A stretch of DNA of 64,000 bases from Burkholderia sp. SRS-W-2-2016 (GCF_001931485.1 NZ_MSDV01000052.1:62001-126000); one strand, 5' to 3'; counted from the stretch's first letter, positions 36,414 through 46,107 are shown. The notes: generated by a model not told the origin, from the letters alone. Numbers and translations are program-made.

Positions 36414-37802
36414 ATGGCAGTCAGCGTTTTCGATCTCTTCAAAATCGGCATCGGTCCGTCGAGCTCGCACACGGTCGGACCGATGCGCGCCGCGCTGATG
36501 TTCGTCCAGGGACTCGAGCGCGACGGACTGCTCGATCAGGTCGCGTCGGTCAAAGCGGAGCTGTACGGCTCGCTGGGTGCGACCGGCAAGGGCCACGGCA
36601 CCGATCGCGGCGTGATGCTCGGCCTGCTCGGCGACGCGCCCGACACCGTCGACCCCGACACGATCGCGCAGCGGCTCGACGCGGTGCGCACGTCGCGCAA
36701 GCTCGCGCTGCTCGGCACGCACGAGGTGCCGTTCGTGCAGAAGGAGCACATCGCGTTTTATCGTCAGGCGCTGCCCGAGCATCCGAACGGCCTGAAGCTG
36801 TACGCGTTCGACGCGCAACGCGCGACGCTGCGCGAAGCGACCTATCTGTCGGTCGGCGGCGGCTTCGTCGTGACGGCCGGCGCGCCGAACACCAAGGTGT
36901 TGTCCGCGGTCGACCAGTTGCCGCATTCGTTTCGCAGCGCGAACGAATTGCTCGCGCTGTGCGAGTCGACCGGCAAGAGCATCGCGCAACTGATGTGGGA
37001 AAACGAGCGGGTGTGGCACTGCGAGGAAGAAACCCGCGCGGGCCTGCTGAAGATCTGGGACGTGATGCAGTCGTGCGTGTCGCGCGGCTGCGGGATCAAC
37101 AATCCCGATGCCGACGGCAATCTGCCGGGACCGTTCCAGGTGAAGCGTCGCGCGCCGCAGTTGTATCGCGCGTTGACCGGTCATCCGGAGCGCGCGTTGC
37201 AGGATCCGCTGTCGATGGTCGACTGGATCAATCTGTACGCGATCGCCGTCAACGAGGAAAACGCCGCGGGCGGCCGGGTCGTCACCGCGCCGACCAATGG
37301 CGCGGCCGGCATCATTCCGGCGGTGCTGCATTACTACACGCGCTTCATGCCGAGCGCGAACGAACAGGGCGTGATCGACTTCCTGATGACCGCCGCCGCG
37401 ATCGGCATTCTGTACAAGCTGAACGCGTCGATTTCCGGCGCGGAAGTGGGCTGTCAGGGTGAAGTCGGCGTCGCGTGCTCGATGGCCGCCGGCGCGCTCG
37501 CCGCGGTGATGGGTGGCACGCCGAGGCAGGTCGAGAACGCCGCTGAGATCGGCATGGAGCACAACCTCGGGCTCACCTGCGATCCGGTCGGCGGGATGGT
37601 GCAGATTCCGTGTATCGAGCGCAATGCGATGGCGTCGGTGAAGGCGGTCAACGCCGCGCGGATGGCGTTGCGCGGCGACGGCAGCCACTACGTGTCGCTC
37701 GATTCGGTGATCAAGACGATGCGCGAGACCGGCGCCGATATGAAGACCAAGTACAAGGAAACGTCGCGCGGCGGGTTGGCGGTGAATATCGTCGAGTGTT
37801 GA
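36414..37802 (+). CDS. sdaA: L-serine ammonia-lyase (iron-sulfur type)
   Basis: 462-residue single-chain [4Fe-4S] L-serine dehydratase that converts L-serine to pyruvate and ammonia. The start MAVSVFDLFKIGIGPSSSHTVGPM is characteristic. The beta domain occupies about residues 1-160; the alpha domain carries the cluster cysteines in VGCQGEVGVA, LTCDPVGGMVQIPC and neighbours, and FSKD-type substrate loops (GAAGIIPAVLHYY). AGGAG precedes the ATG. It follows the gcv block by about 1.3 kb and completes a glycine to serine to pyruvate route. A strong terminator follows at 37834. Confidence 0.97.
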   Translation: MAVSVFDLFKIGIGPSSSHTVGPMRAALMFVQGLERDGLLDQVASVKAELYGSLGATGKGHGTDRGVMLGLLGDAPDTVDPDTIAQRLDAVRTSRKLALLGTHEVPFVQKEHIAFYRQALPEHPNGLKLYAFDAQRATLREATYLSVGGGFVVTAGAPNTKVLSAVDQLPHSFRSANELLALCESTGKSIAQLMWENERVWHCEEETRAGLLKIWDVMQSCVSRGCGINNPDADGNLPGPFQVKRRAPQLYRALTGHPERALQDPLSMVDWINLYAIAVNEENAAGGRVVTAPTNGAAGIIPAVLHYYTRFMPSANEQGVIDFLMTAAAIGILYKLNASISGAEVGCQGEVGVACSMAAGALAAVMGGTPRQVENAAEIGMEHNLGLTCDPVGGMVQIPCIERNAMASVKAVNAARMALRGDGSHYVSLDSVIKTMRETGADMKTKYKETSRGGLAVNIVEC

Positions 37803-37833
37803 GCGTCGTGCGCGGCGTTTGAGTGCAGGTGAT

Positions 37834-37865
37834 AAACGCGGACCTTCGGGTCCGCGTTTTTGTTT
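37834..37865 (+). terminator. rho-independent terminator of sdaA
   Basis: AACGCGGACC-TTCG-GGTCCGCGTT hairpin with an extra-stable TTCG loop, followed by TTTTGTTT. Confidence 0.92.
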
Positions 37866-37995
37866 ATGCGCTGCGCCATGACAGCGCCCGTGTCCGCGGC
37901 GTAAGCTGTCGAAGCGCCGATCGGCCGCGGCAACACGTCGCGCCGATGCGGCTCCATCCCATCGCACTCATGCACTGCCAGGAGGCTTCTCCGCA

Positions 37996-39732
37996 ATGTC
38001 GCTGCCGAATGCTCCCACTGCAAATTCCGCTACCTCTTCCCACGATGCTCGCACGACCGGCGCGCGCCTCGTCGTCGATGCGTTGCTCACGCATGGCGTC
38101 GAACGCGTGTTCTGCGTGCCCGGCGAAAGTTTTCTCGCGGTACTCGATTCGCTGCACGACGAGGCCGAACGGATTCAGACGATCGTCTGCCGTCACGAAG
38201 CCGCGGCCGCCAACATGGCCGAAGCGGTCGGCAAGCTGACCGGTCGCCCGGGTATTGCGCTGGTCACGCGCGGGCCGGGCGCGACGCATGCGTCGATCGG
38301 CGTGCACACCGCGTTTCAGGATTCGACGCCGATGATCCTGCTGATCGGCCAGTGCGCGCGCGAGCATCTCGATCGCGAGGCGTTTCAGGAGATCGACTAT
38401 CGACGCATGTTCGGGCAGATGGCGAAATGGGTCGCGCAGATCGACGACCCGAAACGGATCCCCGAATATCTGAGCCATGCGTTTCACACCGCGACATCGG
38501 GACGGCCCGGACCGGTGGTGCTGTCGTTGCCGGAAGACGTGCTGAGCGATGCGTGCGACGCGGTGCCCGGCGCGCCTGCTTATCAGCGCGTGGCGGCGTC
38601 GCCGTCGGCTGCGCAGATCGGGAAGCTGCGTGAGCTGCTCGAACGCGCGCAGCGGCCGATGGTGATCGCCGGCGGCAGCGGCTGGACGCCCGCCGCATGC
38701 GCGGACCTGCGGCGCTTTATCGAAACATGGCAACTGCCGATCGGCCTCGCGTTCCGCTTCCAGGATACGTTCGACAATGAGCATCCGAACTACGCGGGCG
38801 ATGTCGGCCTCGGCATCAATCCCGCGCTCGCGCAGCGCATCCGCAATGCCGATCTGCTGTTGACGCTTGGGCCCCGTCTCGGCGAAGCGACGACCAACGG
38901 CTACACGCTGCTCGACATTCCGAAGACGAAACAGACGCTGGTGCATGTGCATCAGGGCGCGGAGGAATTGGGACGCGTGTATGCGGCCGATCTGCCGATC
39001 GTCTCCGGCATGCCCGAACTCGCGGCAATGCTCGCGGAGCTGAAACCGGCGACATCGTCCGGCCAGCTCGCGTGGGCTGGGGCCGCTGAAGAAGCGCATC
39101 GCGCGTATCTGGAATGGCGCAAGCCGCGCGCGATTCCCGGCGACGTGCAGATGGGCGAAGTGATCCAGCAACTGCGCGCGCATCTTCCCGACGACGCGAT
39201 CCTGACCAACGGCGCCGGCAATTACGCGACGTGGCTGCATCGGCATTTTTCGTATCGGCACTTCCGCTCGCAGCTTGCGCCGACCAGCGGCGCGATGGGC
39301 TACGGCGTGCCGGCCGCGATCGCGGCAAAGTCGCTGTATCCGCAGCGCGCGGTGGTCGCGCTGGCCGGCGACGGCTGCTTCATGATGGCCGCGCAGGAAC
39401 TCGCGACCGCGATGCAGTACGACCTGCGGGTGCTGTTCATCGTCGTCAACAACAGCCACTTCGGCACGATCCGCATGCACCAGGAGCGGCATTATCCGCA
39501 TCGCGTGCATGGCACCGGTCTCACCAATCCGGACTTCGCGGCGTTCGCGCGCTCGTTCGGCGCGCATGGGGAAACGGTCGAGCGCACGGCGGATTTTCTG
39601 CCGGCGCTGGAACGCGCGATCGCGTCGCAATTGCCGGCGTTGATCGAGATCCGGATGCCGCAGGAAGCGAGTACGCCGGCGGCGACGCTCGAACAGATTC
39701 GCGAGCAGGGGAGGAAGATGCGGGGGGAGTAG
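37996..39732 (+). CDS. thiamine-pyrophosphate enzyme, acetolactate-synthase-like
   Basis: 578 residues with the three-domain TPP fold. The N-terminal Pyr domain has VFCVPGESFLAVLDSL and the catalytic Glu in CRHEAAAANMAEAVGKLTG (about residue 60); the centre resembles the FAD/UDP-type domain; the C-terminal PP domain has GDGCFMMAAQELATAMQYDL and VVNNSHFGTIRMHQ, the GDG-N26-NN ThDP motif. The sequence is in the IlvB/acetolactate synthase, benzoylformate decarboxylase and related group. No regulatory IlvH/IlvN subunit is adjacent, so an anabolic branched-chain role is doubtful. It is preceded by the sdaA terminator and stands alone. Exact 2-keto acid substrate unknown. Confidence 0.88.
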   Translation: MSLPNAPTANSATSSHDARTTGARLVVDALLTHGVERVFCVPGESFLAVLDSLHDEAERIQTIVCRHEAAAANMAEAVGKLTGRPGIALVTRGPGATHASIGVHTAFQDSTPMILLIGQCAREHLDREAFQEIDYRRMFGQMAKWVAQIDDPKRIPEYLSHAFHTATSGRPGPVVLSLPEDVLSDACDAVPGAPAYQRVAASPSAAQIGKLRELLERAQRPMVIAGGSGWTPAACADLRRFIETWQLPIGLAFRFQDTFDNEHPNYAGDVGLGINPALAQRIRNADLLLTLGPRLGEATTNGYTLLDIPKTKQTLVHVHQGAEELGRVYAADLPIVSGMPELAAMLAELKPATSSGQLAWAGAAEEAHRAYLEWRKPRAIPGDVQMGEVIQQLRAHLPDDAILTNGAGNYATWLHRHFSYRHFRSQLAPTSGAMGYGVPAAIAAKSLYPQRAVVALAGDGCFMMAAQELATAMQYDLRVLFIVVNNSHFGTIRMHQERHYPHRVHGTGLTNPDFAAFARSFGAHGETVERTADFLPALERAIASQLPALIEIRMPQEASTPAATLEQIREQGRKMRGE

Positions 39733-39806
39733 TGGGGTGAGGGTTGTCGCACGCGGCGCTTGCGGTTTAAACACCCGTGGGCGCTTTCGTGAGCCCTGGA
39801 TGGACG

Positions 39807-40439
39807 CTACGCGTAGATGATCGACAACATGCAAAGTTCCTTCATCAGCGCGGGTTTCTGGCCCTCGATCACGTCGGATTGAATCTGAAAAATCACTGCT
39901 TTGATCACGTCCGTCTGACTCAGGGTCGTATCGTGCATCAGGATCTTCACATCTTCCGCAATGCGCGGCGTCACCTTCATCGAAAGCCGTCTGCGAGCGG
40001 CTCCGCGCTGCTCCGTGAAGCGTTCGATCGCCGCCCGGTGCGCCTTCACGAGCCTTGCACGCGGATATTCGCCCGAAGCAAACCGATGCAAATAGAGCAT
40101 CATGAGCACCTTGCGAAATTCGGTCGAGCTTGCACTGTCGACCATATACGCAGCCAGATCGAGAATGTCGAGGTAGATCGCAGGTAGTTGTGCTTCGATA
40201 GGTCTGACCTGCTTTTGCCGCGCTTCGCGGATGGCAGGAGTCGACTGGGCCGGCACGGCGACAACTCGATCACAAACGTCGCAAACCGCCGCCAGAATAT
40301 TCTTCACTTCGCCTCGGCCGTCACTGAAGGGCACGTCGCGCCGACGGAACGTCGTGCCTACCAGTTGCTTGCAGTGAGAACAGATCGCGTTGCTCTTTTC
40401 GCCCTCTTCATAAAGCTTGATCTTCATCGGTTCACTCAT
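39807..40439 (-). CDS. MqsA/YgiT-type zinc-finger antitoxin (putative)
   Basis: 210 residues. The N-terminal part has CSHCKQL at about residues 20-26 and CDVCDRVVAVPAQS at about 53-66, a CxxC...CxxC zinc domain with the VxxxVPA context typical of YgiT/MqsA antitoxins. The middle is helical (AIREARQKQ onward), and the C-terminus has VTPRIAEDVKILMHDTTLSQTDVIKAVIFQIQ, which could form a ribbon-helix or helix-turn DNA-binding unit. The ATG overlaps the toxin stop by four bases (ATGA), implying translational coupling. Longer than E. coli MqsA (131 residues) and probably also a transcriptional repressor of the palindromes at 40750-40789. Toxin-first order is the same as mqsRA. Confidence 0.7.
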   Translation of the reverse strand: MSEPMKIKLYEEGEKSNAICSHCKQLVGTTFRRRDVPFSDGRGEVKNILAAVCDVCDRVVAVPAQSTPAIREARQKQVRPIEAQLPAIYLDILDLAAYMVDSASSTEFRKVLMMLYLHRFASGEYPRARLVKAHRAAIERFTEQRGAARRRLSMKVTPRIAEDVKILMHDTTLSQTDVIKAVIFQIQSDVIEGQKPALMKELCMLSIIYA

Positions 40440-40735
40440 TGATGGACGCTAATAAACACGGTTTCCGGATCGCCTACGAAGTAAAACTTCACGTACCAAC
40501 CGCCTGTCAAGATGATGTGAACGTCGACTGACGGTGCGTGGTGATGAGGCGACGAGCTGTATTGCGTGCCATCGCTTCTCGCAATGAGCGCCTCCACGAA
40601 CTCGGCGGTAACCTGACCTGTCGCAAGAAGATTCTTTACGTTAATGCCCGCACGGGCCTCGTGCTGGAATTTTCCGGAGCGCAGCGCGGACATGACCGCG
40701 CGCTTCACCCCTTTATATTTACTCTGTATCGGCAA
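40436..40735 (-). CDS. MqsR-like toxin (putative)
   Basis: 99 residues if read from TTG 40735; MqsR has 98. This start is preferred because GGGAGG lies 5-6 bases upstream and because the in-frame ATG at 40747 overlaps a perfect -10 hexamer (TATAAT, 40746-40751), so it would not be in the mRNA. The N-terminal part is basic and helical (KYKGVKRAVMSALRSGKF), and the C-terminal half has HIILTGGWYVKFYFVG and TVFISVHQ, beta-strand patterns that parallel the end of MqsR, a ribosome-dependent RNase of the RelE superfamily. Pairing with a YgiT-type antitoxin supports the call. Activity and family membership are not proven. Confidence 0.65.
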   Translation of the reverse strand: MPIQSKYKGVKRAVMSALRSGKFQHEARAGINVKNLLATGQVTAEFVEALIARSDGTQYSSSPHHHAPSVDVHIILTGGWYVKFYFVGDPETVFISVHQ

Positions 40736-40745
40736 GACACCTCCC

Positions 40746-40789
40746 ATTATACGAGAACTCTCGTACAAGAACATTACGAAGATCTTCGT
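40746..40789 (-). promoter_or_regulatory. toxin-antitoxin promoter with two palindromic operators
   Basis: A -10 TATAAT at 40746-40751 is overlapped by TACGAGA-AC-TCTCGTA (40750-40765), a perfect 7-bp inverted repeat. A second perfect palindrome, ACGAAGATCTTCGT, lies at 40776-40789 upstream. Both share ACGA...TCGT ends, so one repressor may bind both. The -35 region is poor. Confidence 0.75.
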
Positions 40790-40881
40790 GATGTCACCGG
40801 AGATTGTCCCCGAACTTTTTTTCGGGAGAAGCCGAATATCGGAGGTGATGCGAACAACGCCCGCACACCCAGCCAACCAAT

Positions 40882-40910
40882 AAAAAAACCCCGCCGAAGC
40901 GGGGCTTTTT
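40882..40910 (-). terminator. terminator of the amino-acid binding protein gene
   Basis: CCCCGC-CGAA-GCGGGG hairpin flanked by A7 on the left and T5 on the right; on the minus strand seven Ts follow the stem. Confidence 0.92.
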
Positions 40911-40942
40911 CATCATCGCCAAAGCGACCAGCGCAACAAACC

Positions 40943-42091
40943 TTACTTGCCGCCCACGCTCTGCAGCGTCGTCCACTTGCCGTCGACCACCTTGTACAGC
41001 GTGATGCCGCCGTTCTTCAGATCGCCGCGCGCGTCGTACGCGAGGTTGTTGGTCGTCACCGCCGGCATCGAGGTCTTCGCCAGCACCGGCAGGTACTTCG
41101 CCGGATCGGTCGAGTTCGCGTTCTTCATCGCGGTGAACATCGCCATCGCGCCGTCGAATGCGTACGGCGAGTAGGTCTGCACGTCCTCGTTGAAGCGCTT
41201 CTTGTACTTCTCGACGTACGCCTTGCCGCCCGGCATTTCGTCGAGCGGCAGACCCGCCAGCGAAGCCACCGTGCCGTTCGCCGCGTCGCCCGCGAGCTTG
41301 ATGAAGGTCGGCGTGTGCACCATTTCGCCGCCCATCAGCGGCGCCTTCACGCCGAGCTGCTTCATCTGCTTGACCATCGGCGCCGCTTGCGAATCCGCGC
41401 CGCCGTAGTAGATCAGATCCGGGTTCGCCGCCTTCAGCTTGGTCAGGATCGACTTGAAGTCGACGGCCTTGTCGTTCGTGTATTCACGATCGACGATCGT
41501 CGCGCCAGCCGCCTTCGCCGCCTTCTCGAACTGATCGGCCAGACCCTGGCCGTAAGCGGTGCGGTCGTCGACGATCGCGATCTTCTTCATGCCGAGCGTC
41601 TTCACCGCGAACGTGCCGGCCACCGAACCTTGCTGCGTGTCGGACGTCATCATCCGGAAGGTCGTCTTGAAGCCCTGCTGCGTGTATTCCGGCGCGGTCG
41701 CCATCGCGATCTGCGGGATGCCCGCGTTCGCGTAGATGCGCGAAGCCGGGATCGTGGTGCCCGAGTTGAAGTGACCGAGCATGCCCTTGATGCCGTCATC
41801 CACGAGCTTCTGCGCGACCGTCGTGCCGGTACGCGGGTCGGCCTGGTCGTCGGCCGAGTCGAGCACGATGCGAACCTGCTTGCCGCCGATCGTCGGCTTG
41901 GTCGCGTTGAATTCCTCGACCGCGAGCACGATGCCGTTCTGGAAGTCCTTGCCGTAGTGAGCCTGCGCGCCCGTCATCGGACCGGCGAAACCCACCTTCA
42001 CGTCTTCCGTCGCTTGAGCGTAGGCCGTCCCCGCCACCGACATAGCCGCAACCAGCGCCGCGCCTGCCAGCTGTTTCATCTTGTGTTGCAT
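40943..42091 (-). CDS. branched-chain amino acid ABC transporter substrate-binding protein
   Basis: 382 residues, ATG 42091 with AAGGAG upstream. Sec signal peptide MQHKMKQLAGAALVAAMSVAG with cleavage after YAQA. The mature protein reads EDVKVGFAGPMTGAQAHYGKD, the opening of LivJ/LivK-type periplasmic binding proteins, followed by ADDQADPRTGTTVAQKLVDDG and a typical GHFNSGTTIPAS ligand-site segment, then a second lobe (SILTKLKAANPDLIYYGG). These proteins bind Leu/Ile/Val or related amino acids for an ABC importer; the permease and ATPase genes are not adjacent. It lies 86 bases downstream of putA on the same strand, with its own promoter likely in that gap. Confidence 0.93.
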   Translation of the reverse strand: MQHKMKQLAGAALVAAMSVAGTAYAQATEDVKVGFAGPMTGAQAHYGKDFQNGIVLAVEEFNATKPTIGGKQVRIVLDSADDQADPRTGTTVAQKLVDDGIKGMLGHFNSGTTIPASRIYANAGIPQIAMATAPEYTQQGFKTTFRMMTSDTQQGSVAGTFAVKTLGMKKIAIVDDRTAYGQGLADQFEKAAKAAGATIVDREYTNDKAVDFKSILTKLKAANPDLIYYGGADSQAAPMVKQMKQLGVKAPLMGGEMVHTPTFIKLAGDAANGTVASLAGLPLDEMPGGKAYVEKYKKRFNEDVQTYSPYAFDGAMAMFTAMKNANSTDPAKYLPVLAKTSMPAVTTNNLAYDARGDLKNGGITLYKVVDGKWTTLQSVGGK

Positions 42092-42177
42092 AGCTTCTCC
42101 TTGATACCAGGTGTGGATGAAGCGGTGTCGGGGTCGCCGTTCCGCTTCCGTTCTATTGAGTGATCGCCGAGGTTCGC

Positions 42178-45100
42178 TCAACCGATCGTCATCAAATTCG
42201 CATTGCCGCCCGCCGCCGCGGTGTTCACGCTGACCGAGCGCTCGGTCAGCAAGCGTTCGAGCGCGTAGTCCTCGTCGCCGCTCGCCAGTGCGCCGGCCGC
42301 GACGCCCTGCACCGAGACGATCGGGCCCGCGCGTTTCGCGACTTCCTTCACCAGCGTCAGCAGCTCGTCGCTGTCGCCTTCGAACAGCACCGCGTCGAAC
42401 GTCGCGTCGGCGCTCTTCTTCACGCTCGCATACGACTTCAGCGACGCGGGCAGCTGCGATACCAGTTGCTCGCCGGCCGCGCCTTCGAACAGCGCGCGGT
42501 TACCGGTCGCGAGCGCGGCAGCCAGCTGCACGCGCGCGCCGCTCGCGGTCGATGCGATACACAGCACCGTGCCGCGCGGGCCGAGCGTATACGTGTTGCG
42601 CTCGCCGGTCGGTCCCGCCAGCACCGCGGTCGCGCCCGCCGGCACGTGCGACAGATAACCGTCGCAACGCGCGGCCAGCTGCGGCTCGCGTTCGGCGATC
42701 AGCCAGTCGCGCAGCGCGGTCAGCGCGGCGCCCGGATTGTCGCCTTTTTCCGCGGCCTGCGGTACTTCGACGACCAGCGACTGCGCGAGCGACTTCGGCA
42801 AACCGGCCGGCCGCGTCGCCAGCAGACGCTGCAGATACAGCGCGCCGCCCGCCTTCGGACCGGTGCCCGACAAGCCTTCGCCGCCGAACGGCTGTACGCC
42901 CACCACCGCGCCGATCACGTTGCGGTTCACGTAGATGTTGCCGACGTGCGCGCGGCTGATCACGTGCGCAATCGTCTCGTCGATCCGCGTGTGGATGCCG
43001 AGCGTGAGCCCGTAGCCGGTCGTGCGAATCTGTTCGAGCAGCTTGTCGAGCTGGCTGCGGCGATAGCGCACCACGTGCAGCACCGGGCCGAACACTTCGC
43101 GCTTCAGTTCGTCGATGCTATCGAGTTCGATCAGCGTCGGCGGCACGAAGGTGCCCTGCGCGGCGCCTTCCGGCAGCGGCAGTTGCTCGATCTTGCGGCC
43201 CTTGTCGCGCATCGCCGCGATGTGCGAGTCGATCCCGCGCTTCGCGTCGAGGTCGATCACCGGGCCGACGTCGGTCGACAGGCGGTCCGGATTGCCGACC
43301 GTCAGCTCGCGCATCGCGCCCGTCAGCATTTCCAGCGTGCGGTCCGCAACGTCCTCCTGCAGACAAAGAACGCGCAACGCCGAACACCGTTGACCGGCGG
43401 AGTCGAACGACGATTGCAGCACGTCGGCGACAACCTGCTCGGCGAGCGCCGACGAGTCGACGATCATCGCGTTCTGGCCGCCGGTTTCGGCGATCAGCGG
43501 AATCGGCTTGCCGTCCGGGTCGAGCCGGCCCGACAGCGTTTTGTTGATCAGGCGCGCGACTTCGGTCGAGCCGGTGAACATCACCGCGCGGGTGCGCGGG
43601 TCGGCGACCAGCGCGGCGCCGACCGTCTCGCCGTCGCCCGGCAGCAATTGCACCGCGCCCGCCGGCACGCCGGCTTCGCGCAGGATCCGCACCGCTTGCG
43701 CGGCGATCAGCGGGGTCTGCTCGGCCGGCTTCGCGAGCACCGTGTTGCCGGCCGCGAGCGCGGCGGCCACCTGGCCCATGAAGATCGCCAGCGGGAAATT
43801 CCACGGGCTGATACAGACGACCGGACCGAGCGGCCGGTGCGTGTCGTTCGAAAACTCGTTGCGGATCTGCGTCGAGTAGTAGCGCAGGAAGTCGATCGCC
43901 TCACGGATTTCCGACACCGCGTTCGCGAGCGACTTGCCCGCTTCGCGCACCACGAGGCCCATCAGCGTGTGCATCTGCGCTTCGAGCAGATCGGCGGCGC
44001 GCGCGAGGCAGTCGGCGCGCGCTTCCACGGGCGTCGCCTGCCAGATCGGCGCGGCGGCGACCGCGTAGCCGAGGGCGGCGCTCACGTGTTCGGCGCTCGC
44101 CTCGACGACGGTACCGACGAGGTCGCGCTGATCGGCCGGATTGCGCACGTCGCGCGCGGTCCCGGCGATGATCTCGTTGTCTTCCAGCATCGGCGCCGCG
44201 CGCCACGGATGATGCGCGCTCGCCAGCAGCGCCGACGACAGCGACGCCAGCCGATGCTCGTTCGACAGATCGAGGCCCATCGAATTGACGCGCTCGGCGC
44301 CGTACAGATTGCGCGGCAACGGAATGCGCGCGTGCGGCGCGCCGAGCGGCACGATCTTCGATGCTTCTTCGACCGGGTCGGCAACCAGGTCCTTGATCGC
44401 GACGGATTCGTCGGCGATCCGGTTCACGAACGACGTGTTCGCGCCGTTTTCCAGCAGCCGGCGCACGAGGTACGCAAGCAGCGTTTCATGCGTACCGACC
44501 GGCGCGTACACGCGGCACGGACGGTTCAGCTTGTCGCGGCCGGTCACTTCTTCGTACAGCGGCTCGCCCATCCCGTGCAGGCACTGGAACTCGTACTGGC
44601 CCGGGTAGTAGTTGTTGCCGGCGAGGTGATAGATCGCCGCCAGCGTGTGCGCGTTGTGCGTCGCGAACTGCGGATAGACCGCGTCGGGCGCGCCGAGCAG
44701 CTTCTTCGCGCAGGCGAGGTACGACACGTCGGTGTAGATCTTGCGCGTATAGACCGGATAGCCTTCGAGGCCGTCGACCTGGGCGCGCTTGATTTCGGTA
44801 TCCCAGTAAGCGCCCTTGACCAGACGCACCATGATCCGGTGACGGCTGCGGCGCGCCAGATCGATCAGGTAGTCGATCACGAACGGGCAACGCTTCTGGT
44901 AGCCCTGCACGACGAAGCCGATGCCGTTCCAGCCGGCCAGTTCCTGGTCGAAGCACAGCGCTTCGAGCAGATCGAGCGACAGTTCCAGCCGGTCGGCTTC
45001 TTCCGCGTCGATATTCAGGCCGATGTCGTAGCGGCGCGCGAGGATCGCGAGCGAGCGCACGCGCGGCAGCAGTTCGCTCATCGTGCGTTCCTGCTGCGCG

Positions 45101-46107
45101 CGCGAGTAGCGGGCGTGCAGCGCCGACAGCTTGATCGAGATGCCCGGGCCTTCGTAGATACCGCGGCCGCCGGCCGCCTTGCCGATCGCGTGGATCGCCT
45201 GCTCGTAGGACGCGTAGTAGCGCTGCGCATCGGCCTCGGTGGTCGCCGCTTCGCCGAGCATGTCGTACGAGTAGCGGAACCCGCGCGCCTCGTATTTTCG
45301 GCTGTTCGCGAGCGCTTCGGAGATGTTCTCGCCGGTCACGAACTGCTCGCCCATCAGGCGCATCGCCATGTCGACGCCCTTGCGGATCAGCGGCTCGCCG
45401 CCGCGGCCGATCAGCCGCGTCAGCGCCGACGACAGGCTCGTCTCGCTATTGGTCGTCACCAGCTTGCCAGTGATCATCAGGCCCCACGTCGCCGCGTTGA
45501 CGAACAGCGACGGCGCCTGGCCGACGTGCGAGCGCCAGTCGCCCTTGCTGATCTTGTCGCGGATCAGCGCGTCGCGGGTCGCGCGATCGGGGATGCGCAG
45601 CAGCGCTTCGGCGAGGCACATCAGCGCGACGCCTTCCTGGCTCGACAACGAGAATTCGTGGATCAGACCTTCGACGCCGCCGCCCTTGCTCTTCGAGCGC
45701 AGCGTCTCGACCAGCGTCGCGGCGAGCGCCTGCACGTCGCCGGCGAGGTTGGCCGGCAGCTTCGCCTGACCGAGCAGGAACGGCACGCATTCCGGCTCCG
45801 GGCGGCGATACGCGGCGGTGATCGCCGCGCGCAGCACCGACTGCGGTTGCACGTTCTGCGCGAAATCGAGGAACGGGTGCGACGCACCGTCTTCGTCGTT
45901 TTCGACTGCCGCGCCGTCGGCCAGATCGGCGTTGCCGGTCGCGCCCGACAGTTCGGCCGGCAGCTGACCATGCTCGATCTTCTCGAGATACGCGAAGATC
46001 GCCTGCTTGATCAGCCAGTGGGGAGTGCGCTCGAGGCGGGTGGCGGCATCTTTCAGCCGGGAACGCAGGAGGTCGTCGACCTTGACGCCAAGGGTGGTGC
46101 TAGCCAT
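42178..46107 (-). CDS. putA: trifunctional proline dehydrogenase / P5C dehydrogenase / transcriptional repressor PutA
   Basis: 1309 residues. Start ATG 46107 gives MASTTLGVKVDDLLRSRLKDAATRLERTP, a ribbon-helix-helix DNA-binding domain (residues ~1-47), which marks the repressor-type PutA. The PRODH barrel (about 200-560) includes GPGISIKLSALHARYSR and VRLVKGAYWDTEIK. The P5C dehydrogenase (about 600-1080) contains SPWNFPLAIFMGQVAAAL, FTGSTEVARLI, ETGGQNAMIVDSSAL with the general-base Glu, and SAGQRCSALRVLCL with the catalytic Cys. A C-terminal domain closes the substrate channel. It oxidises proline to glutamate at the membrane. Upstream inverted GTTGCA sites suggest autorepression. Confidence 0.97.
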   Translation of the reverse strand: MASTTLGVKVDDLLRSRLKDAATRLERTPHWLIKQAIFAYLEKIEHGQLPAELSGATGNADLADGAAVENDEDGASHPFLDFAQNVQPQSVLRAAITAAYRRPEPECVPFLLGQAKLPANLAGDVQALAATLVETLRSKSKGGGVEGLIHEFSLSSQEGVALMCLAEALLRIPDRATRDALIRDKISKGDWRSHVGQAPSLFVNAATWGLMITGKLVTTNSETSLSSALTRLIGRGGEPLIRKGVDMAMRLMGEQFVTGENISEALANSRKYEARGFRYSYDMLGEAATTEADAQRYYASYEQAIHAIGKAAGGRGIYEGPGISIKLSALHARYSRAQQERTMSELLPRVRSLAILARRYDIGLNIDAEEADRLELSLDLLEALCFDQELAGWNGIGFVVQGYQKRCPFVIDYLIDLARRSRHRIMVRLVKGAYWDTEIKRAQVDGLEGYPVYTRKIYTDVSYLACAKKLLGAPDAVYPQFATHNAHTLAAIYHLAGNNYYPGQYEFQCLHGMGEPLYEEVTGRDKLNRPCRVYAPVGTHETLLAYLVRRLLENGANTSFVNRIADESVAIKDLVADPVEEASKIVPLGAPHARIPLPRNLYGAERVNSMGLDLSNEHRLASLSSALLASAHHPWRAAPMLEDNEIIAGTARDVRNPADQRDLVGTVVEASAEHVSAALGYAVAAAPIWQATPVEARADCLARAADLLEAQMHTLMGLVVREAGKSLANAVSEIREAIDFLRYYSTQIRNEFSNDTHRPLGPVVCISPWNFPLAIFMGQVAAALAAGNTVLAKPAEQTPLIAAQAVRILREAGVPAGAVQLLPGDGETVGAALVADPRTRAVMFTGSTEVARLINKTLSGRLDPDGKPIPLIAETGGQNAMIVDSSALAEQVVADVLQSSFDSAGQRCSALRVLCLQEDVADRTLEMLTGAMRELTVGNPDRLSTDVGPVIDLDAKRGIDSHIAAMRDKGRKIEQLPLPEGAAQGTFVPPTLIELDSIDELKREVFGPVLHVVRYRRSQLDKLLEQIRTTGYGLTLGIHTRIDETIAHVISRAHVGNIYVNRNVIGAVVGVQPFGGEGLSGTGPKAGGALYLQRLLATRPAGLPKSLAQSLVVEVPQAAEKGDNPGAALTALRDWLIAEREPQLAARCDGYLSHVPAGATAVLAGPTGERNTYTLGPRGTVLCIASTASGARVQLAAALATGNRALFEGAAGEQLVSQLPASLKSYASVKKSADATFDAVLFEGDSDELLTLVKEVAKRAGPIVSVQGVAAGALASGDEDYALERLLTERSVSVNTAAAGGNANLMTIG

